Shown here in pieces: positions 32,705 to 44,635 of a stretch of 64,000 nucleotides of DNA (positions within the stretch are counted from its first letter, which is position 1; each line of letters begins with the position of its first letter). Position numbers and translations under genes: made by a program. The notes beneath the pieces are model-generated. The model did no database searches. It saw nothing but the letters and a program-made list of their open reading frames with translations, and was not told the DNA's origin. Where the stretch lies: positions 2,299,920 through 2,363,919 of the forward strand of contig JARUPZ010000017.1 of the NCBI GenBank assembly GCA_031213475.1. Direction: 5' to 3'. The DNA is from Nereocystis luetkeana (lineage: Eukaryota; Sar; Phaeophyceae; Laminariales; Laminariaceae).

Positions 32705-33800
32705 TTCTTGTAACTAACTTGGAATACCTCCGGAGTTCGTACGCCCGTTTCACCGATCCTAGGACACGTGATGTATTCCATACCTGGTACCTATCTATTT
32801 ATGGATCATTCAAACGTTCGGTTGATGCTCCCGGGTGACCACTCCTGCCCCAAAGCAGGGGGTGGTGTACCACAGTAGCAGTCCTCAATGGCGCGCTGCT
32901 AAAGTTGAAGAGGGTAAAGAGGCTATGCAGCACCGCTGGCTGCTGCGTGCGATTTTTTATTAAGCTTGATCTAATCTACCCCAGGAGCATTGTTGACTGC
33001 CCGTTACACGGTTTCTCCCGAGTGTTCTAACACCCGGATCTATCTGTGCAGAATGCAAACCTTAGGTTGATCCTGCCACAGCTTTTTCGTAGGTCTCAAC
33101 TCTGTATTATACCGCAACTGAAATGTAGTATCTGCGGGCGTTGCAATACAGGACAGGACGAAGAGAGAGGGTGGAACCTGGAATATTTCCACCCCGAGCC
33201 AAATACTCAGAACAGGGCCTGCGAAGGTGCATGTATCCCTCTACAACACGCCGTCGAAACTGCTGGGATGATCCAAACGAACACTCCCACTGACTCTCCG
33301 CAGCAGTGACGAGACGGACGGGATATTCAAGCCGAGCTAGGGCCTGAGAGCCGCCAGCGAGAGCCCCGCAAGAGGAAACCGGGCCACGGGATCCGAATCC
33401 CTTTTTCCCACGCCAATACTCCAAGCCATCGCAATCGAAAGAACGACCGCACTCCAATTGTTGGCCATGGCCAGAAACGAAAATGGCGAGTGGTGCCCTA
33501 CTCGCCCACCCCCCTCAGAGTATTGCGGAGTGAGTGGCAACCTAACAAATTAACTTCTCGCTTCGCTCCAACGTGGTATACATAGAAGAAGACTCGTAGC
33601 CGATACCAGGGCTAAGTATCCAATGGCAGATGCTCAACAAGCGCTTGGGGTTATATTGAAGTGCAGTCGCAGCAAGGGATTCCATCTTATCCTCCGCGTG
33701 CTACTTTTGAAGCTACAAACTGAGAATTAATGTTCTTCGCGCGCAACCAAGCTCTTCAAGAAAGGGAGACGCGGGTCAACATGCTTCCTCCGAGCAGAAC
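32705..33800. other. No gene recognised
   Basis: Short open frames on both strands at 33046-33540. TAGGTTGATCCTGCCA at 33063-33078 resembles the start of an 18S rRNA gene, but the match does not continue. TACCTGGTA at 32781. Confidence 0.3.
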
Positions 33801-36800
33801 TAGGAGGGTTATCAGCAAACGATATGACCCCATGAAAGCCGCAAAAACAACAATGCATGATCCGCTCGTCTCTGGGAAAATAAAAAGAGCACTGCTGTGC
33901 CCGAAACAGAGCCTCCTTTACGCCTCGACCTACGTATAGGGTGGCGTACGTCTGCCTTTATTGCGGACAGCGCAGCACACCTTTGCGTGCTACTAGCCCA
34001 ACTGGCGGACCCCCCCTCCAGGGCAATGGCCGTCCTTTCCCGAACGCCTGTCGTAGGACGTGTCGACGTAGTCGGCATGACTACACGCAGTTTAACCCAA
34101 TTCCTAACCCCGCACAAACGTCAACCCTAAGGCACCATGAAGGTATGGCATAGTCTTCATGCGCCCACCGGTGGGGTTGCGAAGGTGGCGCGCCACAGCA
34201 CGCAAATCGTTTGAGATGTCCGGCCTCGTCATGGTCGACAGCCGCAGCAGGATACCCACAACCTACCTGTACGGCCACTCTCCCCTAGGATTGTCCTCGT
34301 CTCTTAGACCTAGTATCACACAGGGGGGTCATGGGGATGCCAGGTGACGAGTTCATGCCGTCACGAATTGACATGCTCGGAAAAAAAAAGCCTTCTGCGA
34401 AATCGCTTAAGGCCCCCAATTCCCAGTGGCGTTAGAAGAAACAATCAGTGCATCAAGTTAGCTCTCTGACGGTACTCGTGGGGAGCTTTGAAACTAACGC
34501 GGCCTGGAACTCTTTGCGTATCTCGTCCAATCCTGCAATCAAGATGTCGTCTACACGAACACCCGTCTACAACCATGCGAAAAACACACTGATGTTCCAT
34601 ACCGTACTCTACCATGGTTTGTACCAGTAGGCCGTCCCATTGACATCCGCCCAGCATTAAATCATACAAATGTAGGCTGAGGCGAAGGGTCTTTCCTGAT
34701 ATGTCACCACATCCGCTGGGTAGTTTCATGAATATGCCATGGTCGAGTTCCGCGGGAATAAAACCTGCGGGGAGTCTGAATGGAAACTGTTAGAATAATT
34801 ATCATTGACAAACGCCGCCAGAATATTTGCTGACGCTGACGAGGGGCTTGGTGTAAACGCTTAAAAGAAATATACGTCCTGAACCTGGCCAAATCTCTTA
34901 ACCACAGCAGCCATGTTTTAAATCAAGCCATCCCTGTCCGTTTTGTGGGTATACACCCACTTCGCACCTATATATACAGGTTCACGCTTTAGCGGCGGTG
35001 TCACGGCTTCGTAGTTAGCGGTCGTTGTGGGACGACCCAACGCAGTCTCCATGGCTTTGTTTCACTCCGCTTTGGATAATAAACGCTCCACATCTGCGAA
35101 CGATTGCGGGGTCAGCTCAACGTCTACCGGGAAACCACTCGGCAAGCACACATTCAACCCACCCTTCGTTCTCCACAGGTCGTCCATCCCTCGTGGTCCT
35201 TGCGTCTTCCGTCGTGCAGGATGTACCCTTCAGGACAGTCCCAGACTTCTTCCACTCGTACCCTGCCGCAAGCAGCGCGTTCACGACCTCCGAGCCAGTC
35301 CCTTGCTGGTGCTCGGCAGGCTTCCCCTCCCGGCGTTGGCTCTGACTTCGGATCCGGCCTGTTACTGCTGCAGGTAGAAGCCCCCAGCTGGTGGGTTCGC
35401 GTGCTTCCCTCCCCGACAGGACGGCGGGTGTATCCTCACTGTTCTCCTGGTCGGCATGGTCGGCATCGGTAACTCATACTACGCGCGAGCGGCTCGCCGT
35501 GCTCCCATCCCGGACTGAGGAGACGTCCGCGTTGGTTGACTTCGTGAGACGGATCGATCCTCTCGGTCGTTTCGGCTCTTCCTGCCGAGGCGGAGGGGTC
35601 GCCGCTCTCACGCGCTTGAGACGAACCGATCGGCTCGGCGGTCCCATGGTCGGCGTCGTCAGCGGCAGTTAGTTGCCAGCTTTTCACACCATTCAAAAAC
35701 ACGTGTCCAGATCAAAACCCCGCGTCACGTCGAGGTCGTTCAGTCGATTGAACCAGGCCATCGTCCGCTATTATTCCTACCGCGCCTCCACCGCCTCAAT
35801 TCGACGTGCTCTGGCCGTCCTCGGCTGACCCCCCCCCCCCTCTTCCGTAGACTGGGAGGCATTCATCTGGGCGGGTAGATAGCAGACGACACGCGTTGGC
35901 AGGTGATATGTCGCGTCATGAGCCCAGCACGGTGTCTATTAATAGTCAGCCCTCATACAGAGTCAATATAGTGTAGTGAGTCATCCCACGGTAGAGGTCG
36001 CACTTTTTGGGCCAAATGTTTCTGACCAATTGAGTTCCTTTAGCGAGGAACCACCAGTTAGGATGAAAGTTTTACTCGTATGTTCGTTTTAGGACTAGCG
36101 CATACTGTAGGAATGCCGGTCGGGTGGCACGAACGAACTTCTTCGAAGTGAAGTGTTACATCGGGTGAGATATCGAGCTCTTAATGTGAGGGGCTACTCA
36201 GGAACTTCTGGTGCACCCCTACCGTGGGATGGCTCTAGTTGGGTGCGGGATCAAGGCCGTAACACGCCTGCGCTTCGCCCGTGACGTGTTCTCCCTCTTT
36301 ACCTTACAGTAGCTAGGCGGGATGGATGGTAGGAGCACTCCCGGCGGGGGGTACCACGTCACATCTTACGCGGCGACTTGCTCTCTGGGCTCGCCATGGT
36401 CGCTGTGCGGTTCAGGACGTCGCACGTCCAGTGACACGCTTTGGCCCACAGCGACGCAGTTGCCAGCGAATGCCTGCCGGGAAAAGGCTGACAGTCCTGG
36501 AGTCGCCCCGCCATTGCGGTCATCATCTCGATCAAGCCTGCTGTAGCGCGAGTTCTGCTACCCCATCGAGTTGGGGACTATTGATCATCTGGGATTCCTT
36601 CTTAAACACCTCTCGATCTACACACGTCTCCAAACTCCCCCCCCCGTACTTTTCGCCACTATCGCCTGATCGAACGATGACCACCTTGGAAGGGACACCG
36701 CCCGCACGAGTTTCCACGGGGAAAGGTTAAACAATGCCGCGGCGTGCGACTTGTGGCGCATAAAATTCACCCACATATATATGCCGTAAAAAATAGTCGC

Positions 36801-37500
36801 GTACTACTAGGAGAGTGCACCGTTTCCTTCTGATAGGGGCTCTACCACGTAAGGTCCACTCAGATCCACTGATGTACCCTGCCGAGTTTATTTTCTGTTC
36901 GTGTGTGGGTGGACGGTTTGGATGCCTTTGCAGAGAACGTTTGTCAAAGATCACACCTTGCACTCCATCAGTTCGCCCTCGAGGGCGATTCCTAGCTGCG
37001 CCGCGATCTTTCACAGTACAGCATTGTGAGGGTGTCCAGCAGCTCAATGAATGGAAGTCGTCGATATCAATGGAGGGCATTGTTGGGCGTTTGCCCCGGG
37101 GCGCGTACCAGGTACAGCACAGGACGTTTCCCCTACTACTACTGCTGTTGTCGACCACCCTGTAGCTGCAAAGGCTAAACGGAGTCCCACGTAACGGAGA
37201 CACGATCGAACGTTCTGATTTTGGGTCTACCTCCAACCCCTGCGGGGCATCCCTCGAACTTGTGGCCTTTCCTGATGCCACTGGGCAGGAAAAACAAGTG
37301 GCAGAGGAACCCACTGCACGCGCGCAACGTTGGTTGGTAGCGCTAGCCTTTTCTGACCAATTTTGATATCGCCGTCCGTGCCGTTCAATCGGTGGGATAC
37401 TACCGTCCGCGAGGTGCGAGTTAAACGTTGCACACTTACTTGGACATGCGGTCTGCTGAGGGCGTAATGCAAGTAAAGCCTTCATCCTCGCCAACCTAGG
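33800..37500 (-). mobile_element. Ty1/copia retrotransposon fossil
   Basis: Minus-strand parts in the Ty1/copia order. Integrase-like region about 36730-37480; a low-complexity linker about 35100-35700; reverse transcriptase about 34400-35100 (peptides such as WVYTHKTDRDG and CVFRMVVDG); RNase H about 33810-34150 (GSASWASS, RCAALSAIKAD). The integrase-before-reverse-transcriptase order is diagnostic of this superfamily. It is broken, with at least a dozen interruptions by impression, and clearly older than the LINE and MITE copies nearby. Terminal repeats were not found, so the ends are approximate. Confidence 0.65.
36085..36235. mobile_element. Decayed MITE3
   Basis: ATCGGGTGAGATATCGAGCT and GTGAGGGGCTACTCAGG recall the right half of MITE3. 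Confidence 0.35.
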
Positions 37501-37770
37501 CTTCGTATCCTACCCGCCGTGCCAACTTTCCATCCCCCATTCTGCTCAAACAGCATCACCGCACTCGCCTGTGTCTTCGGCCTTGGAAGCGGAAATCTGG
37601 ACCATGCCATCATCACCGTCGTCATCCCTTCGCCTGAACGTCGCTCCTCCCCCCAGCATAGCCCCGTCTTTCGACGGGGGCCAGACGTCAGCAGTGTACC
37701 CCCGTCGGTTGCATCGGCTGCATTGCTTCTCCGTCGTACAGTCGGCTTTATATATGACCTTTTGACTCGA

Positions 37771-37785
37771 ACCCTAACCCTAACC
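37771..37785. repeat. Interstitial telomere-like motif
   Basis: CCCTAACCCTAACC, just over two units of the TTAGGG-type repeat. Too short to mean a telomere. Confidence 0.4.
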
Positions 37786-37839
37786 TGTAGATTGTGCTTA
37801 GGAACACGACAGAAATGACCCTCTCGTATTGGGCAGTGG

Positions 37840-38096
37840 AGTAGTTCTACGATAGAGGTAGCACATTTCCGCTGTTTTGTTTCCGAAAGACGGGGTTCCT
37901 TTGACCCCAAATCGTCGGAGTGTCAATCTTGATTTAGAAAAAAAAAGTTCTTTGGACTTGGGCCATGGGATTATTCGCCGCGATGCATTTTGAGTTTTGC
38001 TGAAGTCAGTTTTCGGAAGAGGTAAGGAGCTCCCCAAGTGAGGAGCCTCAGAAAGTTTAGGGTGAACCACTATCGTAGAACGCCTCAGTGCCATAT
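37840..38096. mobile_element. MITE3
   Basis: GTAGTTCTACGATAGAGGTA to CTATCGTAGAACGCCTC with the shared interior GTTTTCGGAAGAGGTAAGG and GAGGAGCCTCAGAAAG. Confidence 0.8.
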
Positions 38097-38121
38097 ACTG
38101 ATGTGGGAGTAAAGGAAAGGG

Positions 38122-38253
38122 GGTTATAGGCGGTTAATCGCGGGTTAACAGGAAGTACATTGTGAATTATAGGCGGTTAATCTGCGGGTTAACAGGAGGT
38201 ATATAGTGAATTATAGGCGGTTAATCTGCGGGTTAACAGGAAGTATATTGTGA
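38122..38253. repeat. 44-bp tandem repeat, three copies
   Basis: Unit begins TTATAGGCGGTTAATC and holds GCGGGTTAACAGGAAGTA; copies differ at only a few positions. Confidence 0.85.
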
Positions 38254-38536
38254 TGGTAGTCTGCTGGATAATGGCCTTTAAGGTCTCGTCATGGGGTGTC
38301 ATTCGACACGTCGGGACTGTCTAGAAAGCGAGGGTTTCGTGTCACTGTCTGAGGTCAACCACGCGCTCCCGTGCCAGCCGCGTCTATCACTTTATATATC
38401 AATCAGCGCACTATTGAGCCGGTGATCTGCTGTTGGTGAGCGTAGCCACGACCACCCACAAAAAGGTGGGAATCTGTTTCCAGCAAGGCTGACATAGATG
38501 ATGCACCAAGCCGGGCTAGCGGCGTCGGAGCAGAGG

Positions 38537-38617
38537 GAGAGAAGATTAACGAGTTGAGAGAAGAGAAGATTAACGAGTTGAGAGAAGAGAGGATTCACGA
38601 GTTGAGAGAAGAGATCG
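38537..38617 (+). repeat. 24-bp in-frame repeat, coiled-coil-like
   Basis: GAGAAGATTAACGAGTTGAG three times (the third slightly diverged). In the plus frame each unit reads EKINELRE, an acidic/basic heptad-like helix. The open stretch is short and no gene was recognised; it could be part of an old gag-like protein together with 39120-39680. Confidence 0.6.
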
Positions 38618-39119
38618 AGGTCCTGAACGGACGGGGTGGAGGAGCAGAAGCTGCGCGCTCAGAGTGACGCACTGCTCGTTGAGGCGGAGAAGGGGAACGG
38701 TGGGGATGGAAGCGGGGAAGCAGCTGCGAAGAAACCGACATCGTCGCCTGTGCCTGCACCCGGGCTGGTAGCCCAATGAGGCAAGTCGCAAATTTCTCTC
38801 CTTCGCACTAGTGAGCACTAGTGAAGTAGAAACCCACTTTACTATTTGGCGCCGTACGTGGTAAGCTTACACGTCATCTCTTGGGTGCCCGGCATGTCTT
38901 CAGCGCTACAGCTGATCTAGTGATGGTAGGAGACATGAACGTTAACGTGCTTCAAGAGGAGTAGTAGCCGAGGCGCTTGCCACTGGGAGTTAAGGATGTA
39001 CGGTTGGTGTATGGCTCGAGGAAGGAGTCTATGACAGGATATGCGGTCGCTGAATTTGGCATGCTTAAGGCAATACCGCCAAGTGTTGCTTCGTAAGAGC
39101 GAGAAGACTACTACATGTC

Positions 39120-39636
39120 TAAAGTTATAGCAGTGACCCACATAGGTTGAAGCGATAGTTTGAGGCCATCCGCATGTCGGAGGGTGGCTACCCACTGTTG
39201 TTTCTCGGAAGGGTAGACAACGCAGCTGATGAATCGGCCATGCTGGAGGCTGAGGCAAGAGCTGGGATCAAGTGAACCATCACATTGTGAATGACCTCTC
39301 GTCTTGGTACACGAAACAAACTAATTCGACATTTACCGCCCTTCAACCCCCCGTCCCGAGACTGAGGAGACCATCCGTGACGCTTACCCCAATGATAAGA
39401 CTGAGAAGGAGATGATGACCATAAAAATTGGGTGCGAAGGAAACGGTAGATCCGCATGCCTTGTGTGCCAGAGGTGCGCAGCCTGCCGGTGGTGGAGGTG
39501 CAGGTTTAGGATGGGGGAGGGAGGAACACGAGAGGTGGGAGGTGAGAGAGTGAGCAGCGGGAGCAGCCCCAACCTCAGCTGCAGCAGAAAACGGCGACCT
39601 CAGCAGCAGGAGCAACATAATCCCAGACGCCCAAGC

Positions 39637-39670
<34 letters not shown>

Positions 39671-39680
39671 GCATCGTCCC
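39120..39680 (+). mobile_element. Gag-like retroelement fossil fragment
   Basis: The plus strand gives pieces such as YPLLFLGRVDNAADES and, further on, DAYPNDKTEKEMM, which recall the gag (UBN2-type) region of Ty1/copia elements. It is on the opposite strand to the copia fossil at 33.8-37.5 kb, so probably a separate element. Broken, several interruptions; ends not found. Confidence 0.4.
39638..39675. repeat. AGC microsatellite
   Basis: AGCAGC run with one AGT, giving poly-Ser or poly-Ala depending on frame. Confidence 0.8.
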
Positions 39681-39810
39681 AATCAGTGAGGTGAAGACAG
39701 GGGTGAAGCTTCGCCGGGGGGAGCAAATGGCCCCAAAAGGGCGTTGGGATGCCGTGACGTGTGGTACCGTTGGGGTGGCTTTGATCCGAACCTCTTCAGT
39801 AAGCGTGGGC

Positions 39811-40540
39811 TAGGTTCTCCGACGGGTTGGATACCTACCCAGCCATCGCCGAAGGTGAATCATTCAAGAGGCTGAGGTTCCCTACCGAGCGGTACGCCGG
39901 GGGGGGCGCAAGGCGCGCCGCTTCCGGTGCAACCGGTAGGGTTACTACGTCGCAGAATGCCTGGTTTTCCCCGCGCGTACGAGCGTCACGATCCCATGTG
40001 TTGCTCCTCAATACCTCTCTTCAATGTACCACGGCGGTGGCTGGTTGCAGGGGACACCCTGCGGCAGTTGTGGGTTATCCAAACGCGGTGCGAATTGTCA
40101 TTACTGCTGTTGTTATTTATGGCAGCAGTAGTTCCTCCGCCCATTGGTGTTTTCACAAACACAGCGGTGATCCGCGCTTCGAAACGCTTTCCTCGACACG
40201 AGGTGCATGGGTTCGGTTGGTTGTTTGACCAGCGCGTCCGCCTGCCTCGACAGTACCGGGGGAGGTTTGGCCGATGGTCTACCAGATGACTCGTGCGGAC
40301 GGCGTGGGGCCTTGAAATCTCTACAACAGCAGTTGCAGTAGTTGTGGGTGAGTGATCACCCAATCAACAGGCCGCGAGAGGTTTCCCGTTGACTGCTGCG
40401 TAGTAGTGCTGCTGCCGTGGTCGGGCTGCGATGCCTCCGGACGAGACGCTGCATCGCTCAACAGGCACGGGCGCGACGTAACCAGCAACACGTTGGATAC
40501 AACGGCCTAGAGCCTGGTATCGCGTGAACCTTGGTGGGGT
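39811..40540. other. No gene recognised
   Basis: Several frames of 110-130 codons are open on both strands, without recognisable motifs. Confidence 0.3.
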
Positions 40541-40546
40541 ATGTAC

Positions 40547-40562
40547 TACCAGGTACCTGGTA
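40547..40562. other. Double TA-CCAGG-TA-CCTGG-TA
   Basis: Two stacked 7-bp units in opposite polarity, as at 10711. Confidence 0.5.
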
Positions 40563-40570
40563 TATACCCA

Positions 40571-40816
40571 CCACCGTATCACACTAGGGTGGTAAGATAC
40601 ACACCCCCTCGGACGAATTTCAAATCTGGGTTTCTCGACAACAACGGGGAGGCAGGAGGGCGTACTGAATACGACCAGCGATCGATGCGTCCGCGTATCC
40701 AACCTTCTCGTTGAAACCTTTCGAAAGCCGCCATTTGTTTCGCTCTGTGTACCCCTCATGTGTTGGAGTTCGTCGCAGGGGGGGCGTTGTTTTATCACCC
40801 AATGCGATAGTGTCAT
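40571..40816. mobile_element. MITE5, foldback element, copy 1
   Basis: Left arm TATCACACTAGGGTGGTAAG, then ATACACACCCCCTCGGACGA; the right arm's complement reads ACACTATCGCATTGGGTGAT, then AAAACAACGCCCCCCCTGCG. The two pair over about 45 bp. Confidence 0.6.
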
Positions 40817-41624
40817 TCTTGATACCCCCCCCCCCCCGAACAATACATGACTACGCCATGAACCTTGGTATTTATTTCTTGGTCATGTCCATCCTATTCA
40901 CGGGTATTTTTCGACATGTCGCTCTGAGATGCGAGGTATGCGGTGTATTGATATATTATCATGTGATGCATCACGTAGAGTTTTTGCGAGGTATCATGTG
41001 ATATCTGCCCTCCATATATTTCCCGATTTCATGTGATATTCTACACTATACAACGTGTTCTGAGTATACGTAAAATATCACCGCTCGCCACATCATCAGT
41101 ACATGCTCGCGGGGTTGCGATATGTGGCGCACTGACTGGTGAAGCAGTCTGGCTTCGGTCCTTGACGATCTTCCCCCATTACGTAGTACGCGACATGTGC
41201 GTCGATGGTACAGAAATCCCTTATCAACCAGGATATAGTGTTGCACGATGTGTGTATGTGGTTGAATGCACACAGGGGTATATATATGGCGATGTCGCAT
41301 CACGAGATCGTGCACTGCCGGTGCACGAGGTACCAAGTAGTACCAGGTTTAATCATTTTTGGATTACAACACATGATTGCTGTAGTTCAAGGCACAATTT
41401 ACGTTCCACCTACAAAGCTCACGAATAATAGGATAATTCTATTTTATGGTACCTACCGACTGAACCCTTCTTCGCAAAATAGTTATCTCGTAGTGCGTCT
41501 TGCATGTATGTCCGTGAGACGCGTGCTACCATACAAGGAATGGTGCTACGAGTTTGGAAAGGGCGGGGGGGTCGTTTTTGGACCCGTTGTTTTCGGTCGC
41601 TCAGAGCCACTTACTTACCGGAGT
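40817..41624. other. No gene recognised
   Basis: Short frames only; ATCATGTGAT-type palindromes near 40955-41040. Confidence 0.3.
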
Positions 41625-41880
41625 GACGCGTTCTACGATAGACTCTGGTAGCACATTTCCGCTAATTTGTTTCTGATTGACGGGGTTTCTGAGCTCAAAA
41701 TCGTCGGAATGCCAATCAATCTTGTTTCGAAAAATGACGTAACCGTAGACTTGGGCCATGGAATTATTCATCGGGATACACTTTTTTTTTTTTCTGAAAC
41801 CAGTTTTGGGGTGAGGTGTGGAACCCCTCAAGTAAGGAGACCCAGAAAAATTAGGGTGAACCTCTATCGTAGAACGCCTC
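41625..41880. mobile_element. MITE3
   Basis: GACGCGTTCTACGATAGACT to CTCTATCGTAGAACGCCTC; interior GTTTTGGGGTGAGGTGTGGA matches the family. Confidence 0.8.
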
Positions 41881-42289
41881 GAGTGACTACCACCCTGCTT
41901 TGTTTGCAGTCCTGTTAACCTCTGAGTGTGTCATAAACTCCGTACTCGGGGTGTGGATAAAACACCTTTGATCGAGGAGGGAGACAATAATAGGCACGGA
42001 CCATGGGAATGTTTGGTTGCTCTGCGCCAACAAAGAACTTGAAATCCCAATTTGGAGTGAGGTACGGCGCCACTCGCCCGAGTGGCGTATACGCGGTGCG
42101 TAGTAAAAACAATGGCATCATACCTTCCCCCCCCCCTATAAGTACGCTCCTCCCCCCCACCTACCGCATCACTAGTCAGAGGTATCACTGTTCGACGAGA
42201 TTCGTTAAAACTGACTGACCAGACTCCTAAGCAGAGTCAATGCTCAGTGTCATTGGGATACAATTTGTGGTTTGCACACTTTTCCATAG

Positions 42290-42420
42290 ATGCCATCAAC
42301 AATGGCAATGGCCCATACCTCGTACAGATCACTCACATATCATCTACAGATCATCTAGAGATTGCCCACAGATAATCTACATGTCATCTACAGATCATTC
42401 CCGCTTCCTGTATTAGATTT
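42290..42420. repeat. AGATCATC repeats
   Basis: CTACAGATCATC and variants every 15-25 bp; related to the block at 17690-18345. Confidence 0.55.
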
Positions 42421-43134
42421 TCCAAGGTAGATAAATCATGTATTCCCGATGTTTATGATCCTTTAGAATAACTCATTTTGCCGAGTGGGAGCCGTTTATT
42501 GCGCATCATCTAGGACATATGCGGGATATGTGCTGTGCAGATCTTGCTCAACCTCTCGAAACGGCAGCTGAGGAACCAAATGATATGCCGTAGATAGATA
42601 GATAGATATATGATGATCTGTATGATCTGTCCCAGGTGGTGTGCAATGTTCCTCGGGCTGCACTTCCTGGTTTTGGGGGTCATGCGTAGGGTGGCGGGGG
42701 CGGGGGGGGGGTATACAGATCCTACAGTCAGAAGCCTCAGCGCAAAAATCGGTGCACGCCCATCATAGCATGCATTGGGGTCCCTGCCACCGAATTCACG
42801 CAGCACCAAAAAAAAAACACCCTTCTTTGGGGTTGCCGCATAGTATATTTTCCGACAACAGTACGATATAGAATGTTCGTATGAGTTTTTTTGCCTTACG
42901 CCCGCTCAAGTCCATGTTGATCGATCAATATATCACTCTTGATTCGCTGGCTTCGAGCGCTATAGGAAACGTGATATGTGGTTCATACAGCTCATACAAC
43001 ACACACGCCTTGTTTGCTACCAGTACTCAATTTTGTTGTTTCAGTACGTCCCAGCAACATCACACACTGAACATTATAGGCTCTGCGCGCTCTACAGGGG
43101 ATACGCGAATGCTACACACATCAATACACCCAGG
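42421..43134. other. No gene recognised
   Basis: Short frames only, a GATA run at 42592-42606 and a G run near 42700. Confidence 0.3.
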
Positions 43135-43330
43135 GCTCGTACCGGGTCATGACCCGACACGCGAATCGGCTCCGGGCGGTTTGGAAATGTCATGGTCTGG
43201 GCCGGGTCGGCTCGGGTCAGGACGTGTTCAAATTCTCATGGGTTGGGCTTGGTCGGGCCACCCGTATATACCCTTAGCCGACTCGACCTGACCCGCGAGG
43301 TTTGACCCGGCCCTTGAACAACCCTGAATA
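43135..43330. repeat. GGGTC-rich repeat
   Basis: CCGGGTCATGACCCG, GGGCCGGGTCGGCTCGGGTC and GACCTGACCCGCGAGG; relative of 19336-20110. Just upstream of the sulfotransferase exons. Confidence 0.6.
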
Positions 43331-43833
43331 ACCAATGTGTCACTCGTCTGCTCTTCCGCCCGTTCGTTGTCGAAGGTCGATCGCCTGCACACGGAGCGGA
43401 CGCCCACGGCCAAGGGGCACCGAACGCGACTATCTGAATGGGTTGGTTGAAGCTTCAGTAGCGAACACGGACGAACAGGCAAGACACTAGCGTGTACACG
43501 ATTGCATACAGCATACCCGGCAAGGTGTAACAAGGGATCGGGTGCGCTTGGCCGTGAAGAGGGAGCCGGAAACCGTTTGTGCATGTCTGTTTCACCGTGT
43601 TGAGGGCTATCGGGCGCTCGCCTGACCGTGCTACGTTTGAACGCCGTTGACGCCCCACGCCTGGAAGGGAACGAAACGTTCACCACAGAAGGTTTATAGT
43701 CATATGTATAGTTACAGCAAAATCTATATATAACAGAATAGGGGTGGGATAGTAAGATTCAATACACGCGTAAGTGGGTAGGGATGAGACAGTTTTACCT
43801 AAACACTGCTTAAGCTCACTGCTTTGGTTTCAG

Positions 43834-44030
43834 GAGACGGAATTGATAACGCTCGCAAGCCTAATGAGTGCACGCTCCTCGTCCGCGTCGTCACTGACAG
43901 CAACTCCCCTTGCCCGCGCCTGGTTCCCCGTTGTCAGGAGGGGAACATCGTGTTTATCAAAACGCACAAGACGGGATCTACGTCTCTGGTGGCCATTCTG
44001 TATCGTCACGCGATACGCCACGACCTGAGG
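43834..44030 (+). CDS. Sulfotransferase exon with 5'-PAPS loop
   Basis: Internal exon of a Golgi-type sulfotransferase that would move sulfate from PAPS to a sugar hydroxyl. The acceptor is TTTGGTTTCAG and the donor AGG-GTAAGC. It encodes about 65 residues ending NIVFIKTHKTGSTSLVAILY then RHAIRHDLR. KTHKTGSTS is the 5'-phosphosulfate-binding loop of galactose-3-O-sulfotransferases (Gal-3-O sulfotransferase family). Upstream are CTLLVRVVTD and several Cys. The exon opens one base into a codon, so at least one more 5' exon (start codon, probable membrane anchor) exists; I could not place it in the 500 bp upstream. Substrate unknown; in algae a sulfated polysaccharide is likely. Confidence 0.8.
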
Positions 44031-44581
44031 GTAAGCGTTCACCCTTATGTTCCTATCCCGCGATATGTCGAAAAACAAAAGTCAGGATGGTCCTAGCTCT
44101 ACCGTGCGGCCTATTAAAGTCAGCTGGGCTTGCTGAAATTCAGTACTTAAAGACGCTGATCAGCGATTCAGTGGCTGGTGCTTTTGCGTTAACGCGTGAC
44201 ACGTGCCACGAAGGAGGTAGATTTGTTTTTGGGTGAACGGGTTTTTGTCGGACGGGCTGGATCCTTGCGAAACCACCCACCCAAGTTGAAACACCATTCA
44301 TAGTATACACTGTCATTCTCAATGTATCCCTAGGCTATGGGAATGGTCATGAACACTTCTCACTCGTAACATCCAGTTTTCGGGAGGGGTACAGAGCTAC
44401 TGACGTGCTTAAGTAGCCAAAGAGAAAGCGGGTACCGGCACCCCCATCCCGTGTTTTCGCCACGGACAGTTTAGCCCATCCTTGAACGCGCATTCACCCC
44501 GTCCCAATCGTCCTGTCGTACCATGTAATCGATGCTATCGCGTGTGCGATGCCAACTGCATTTCCGTGCCTGTTGATTCAG

Positions 44582-44635
44582 ATAGCCCAGCTTGGCCGAC
44601 TGAGAACCGCCGACATCAAGACGCTCGCTGAGGAG
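44582..44635 (+). CDS. Sulfotransferase exon 2 (short)
   Basis: Eighteen codons, IAQLGRLRTADIKTLAEE, between an acceptor TGTTGATTCAG and a strong donor GAG-GTGAGG. It joins the exons on both sides in phase 0 and supplies the helix expected between the PAPS loop and the next exon (LAEE followed by VKRGEFQRVDVMHYH). The call rests on phase and position rather than on a motif of its own. Confidence 0.55.

Noticed and set aside
33056-33080. TAGGTTGATCCTGCCA, like the first bases of an 18S rRNA gene
   Set aside because: The match ends after about 16 bases and the downstream sequence is not rRNA-like.
37771-37785. CCCTAACCCTAACC as a telomere
   Set aside because: Only about two units in the middle of the window, with no extended array.
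39343-39813. A poly-Ala or poly-Ser protein
   Set aside because: The homopolymer comes from an AGC microsatellite inside a gag-like fossil.
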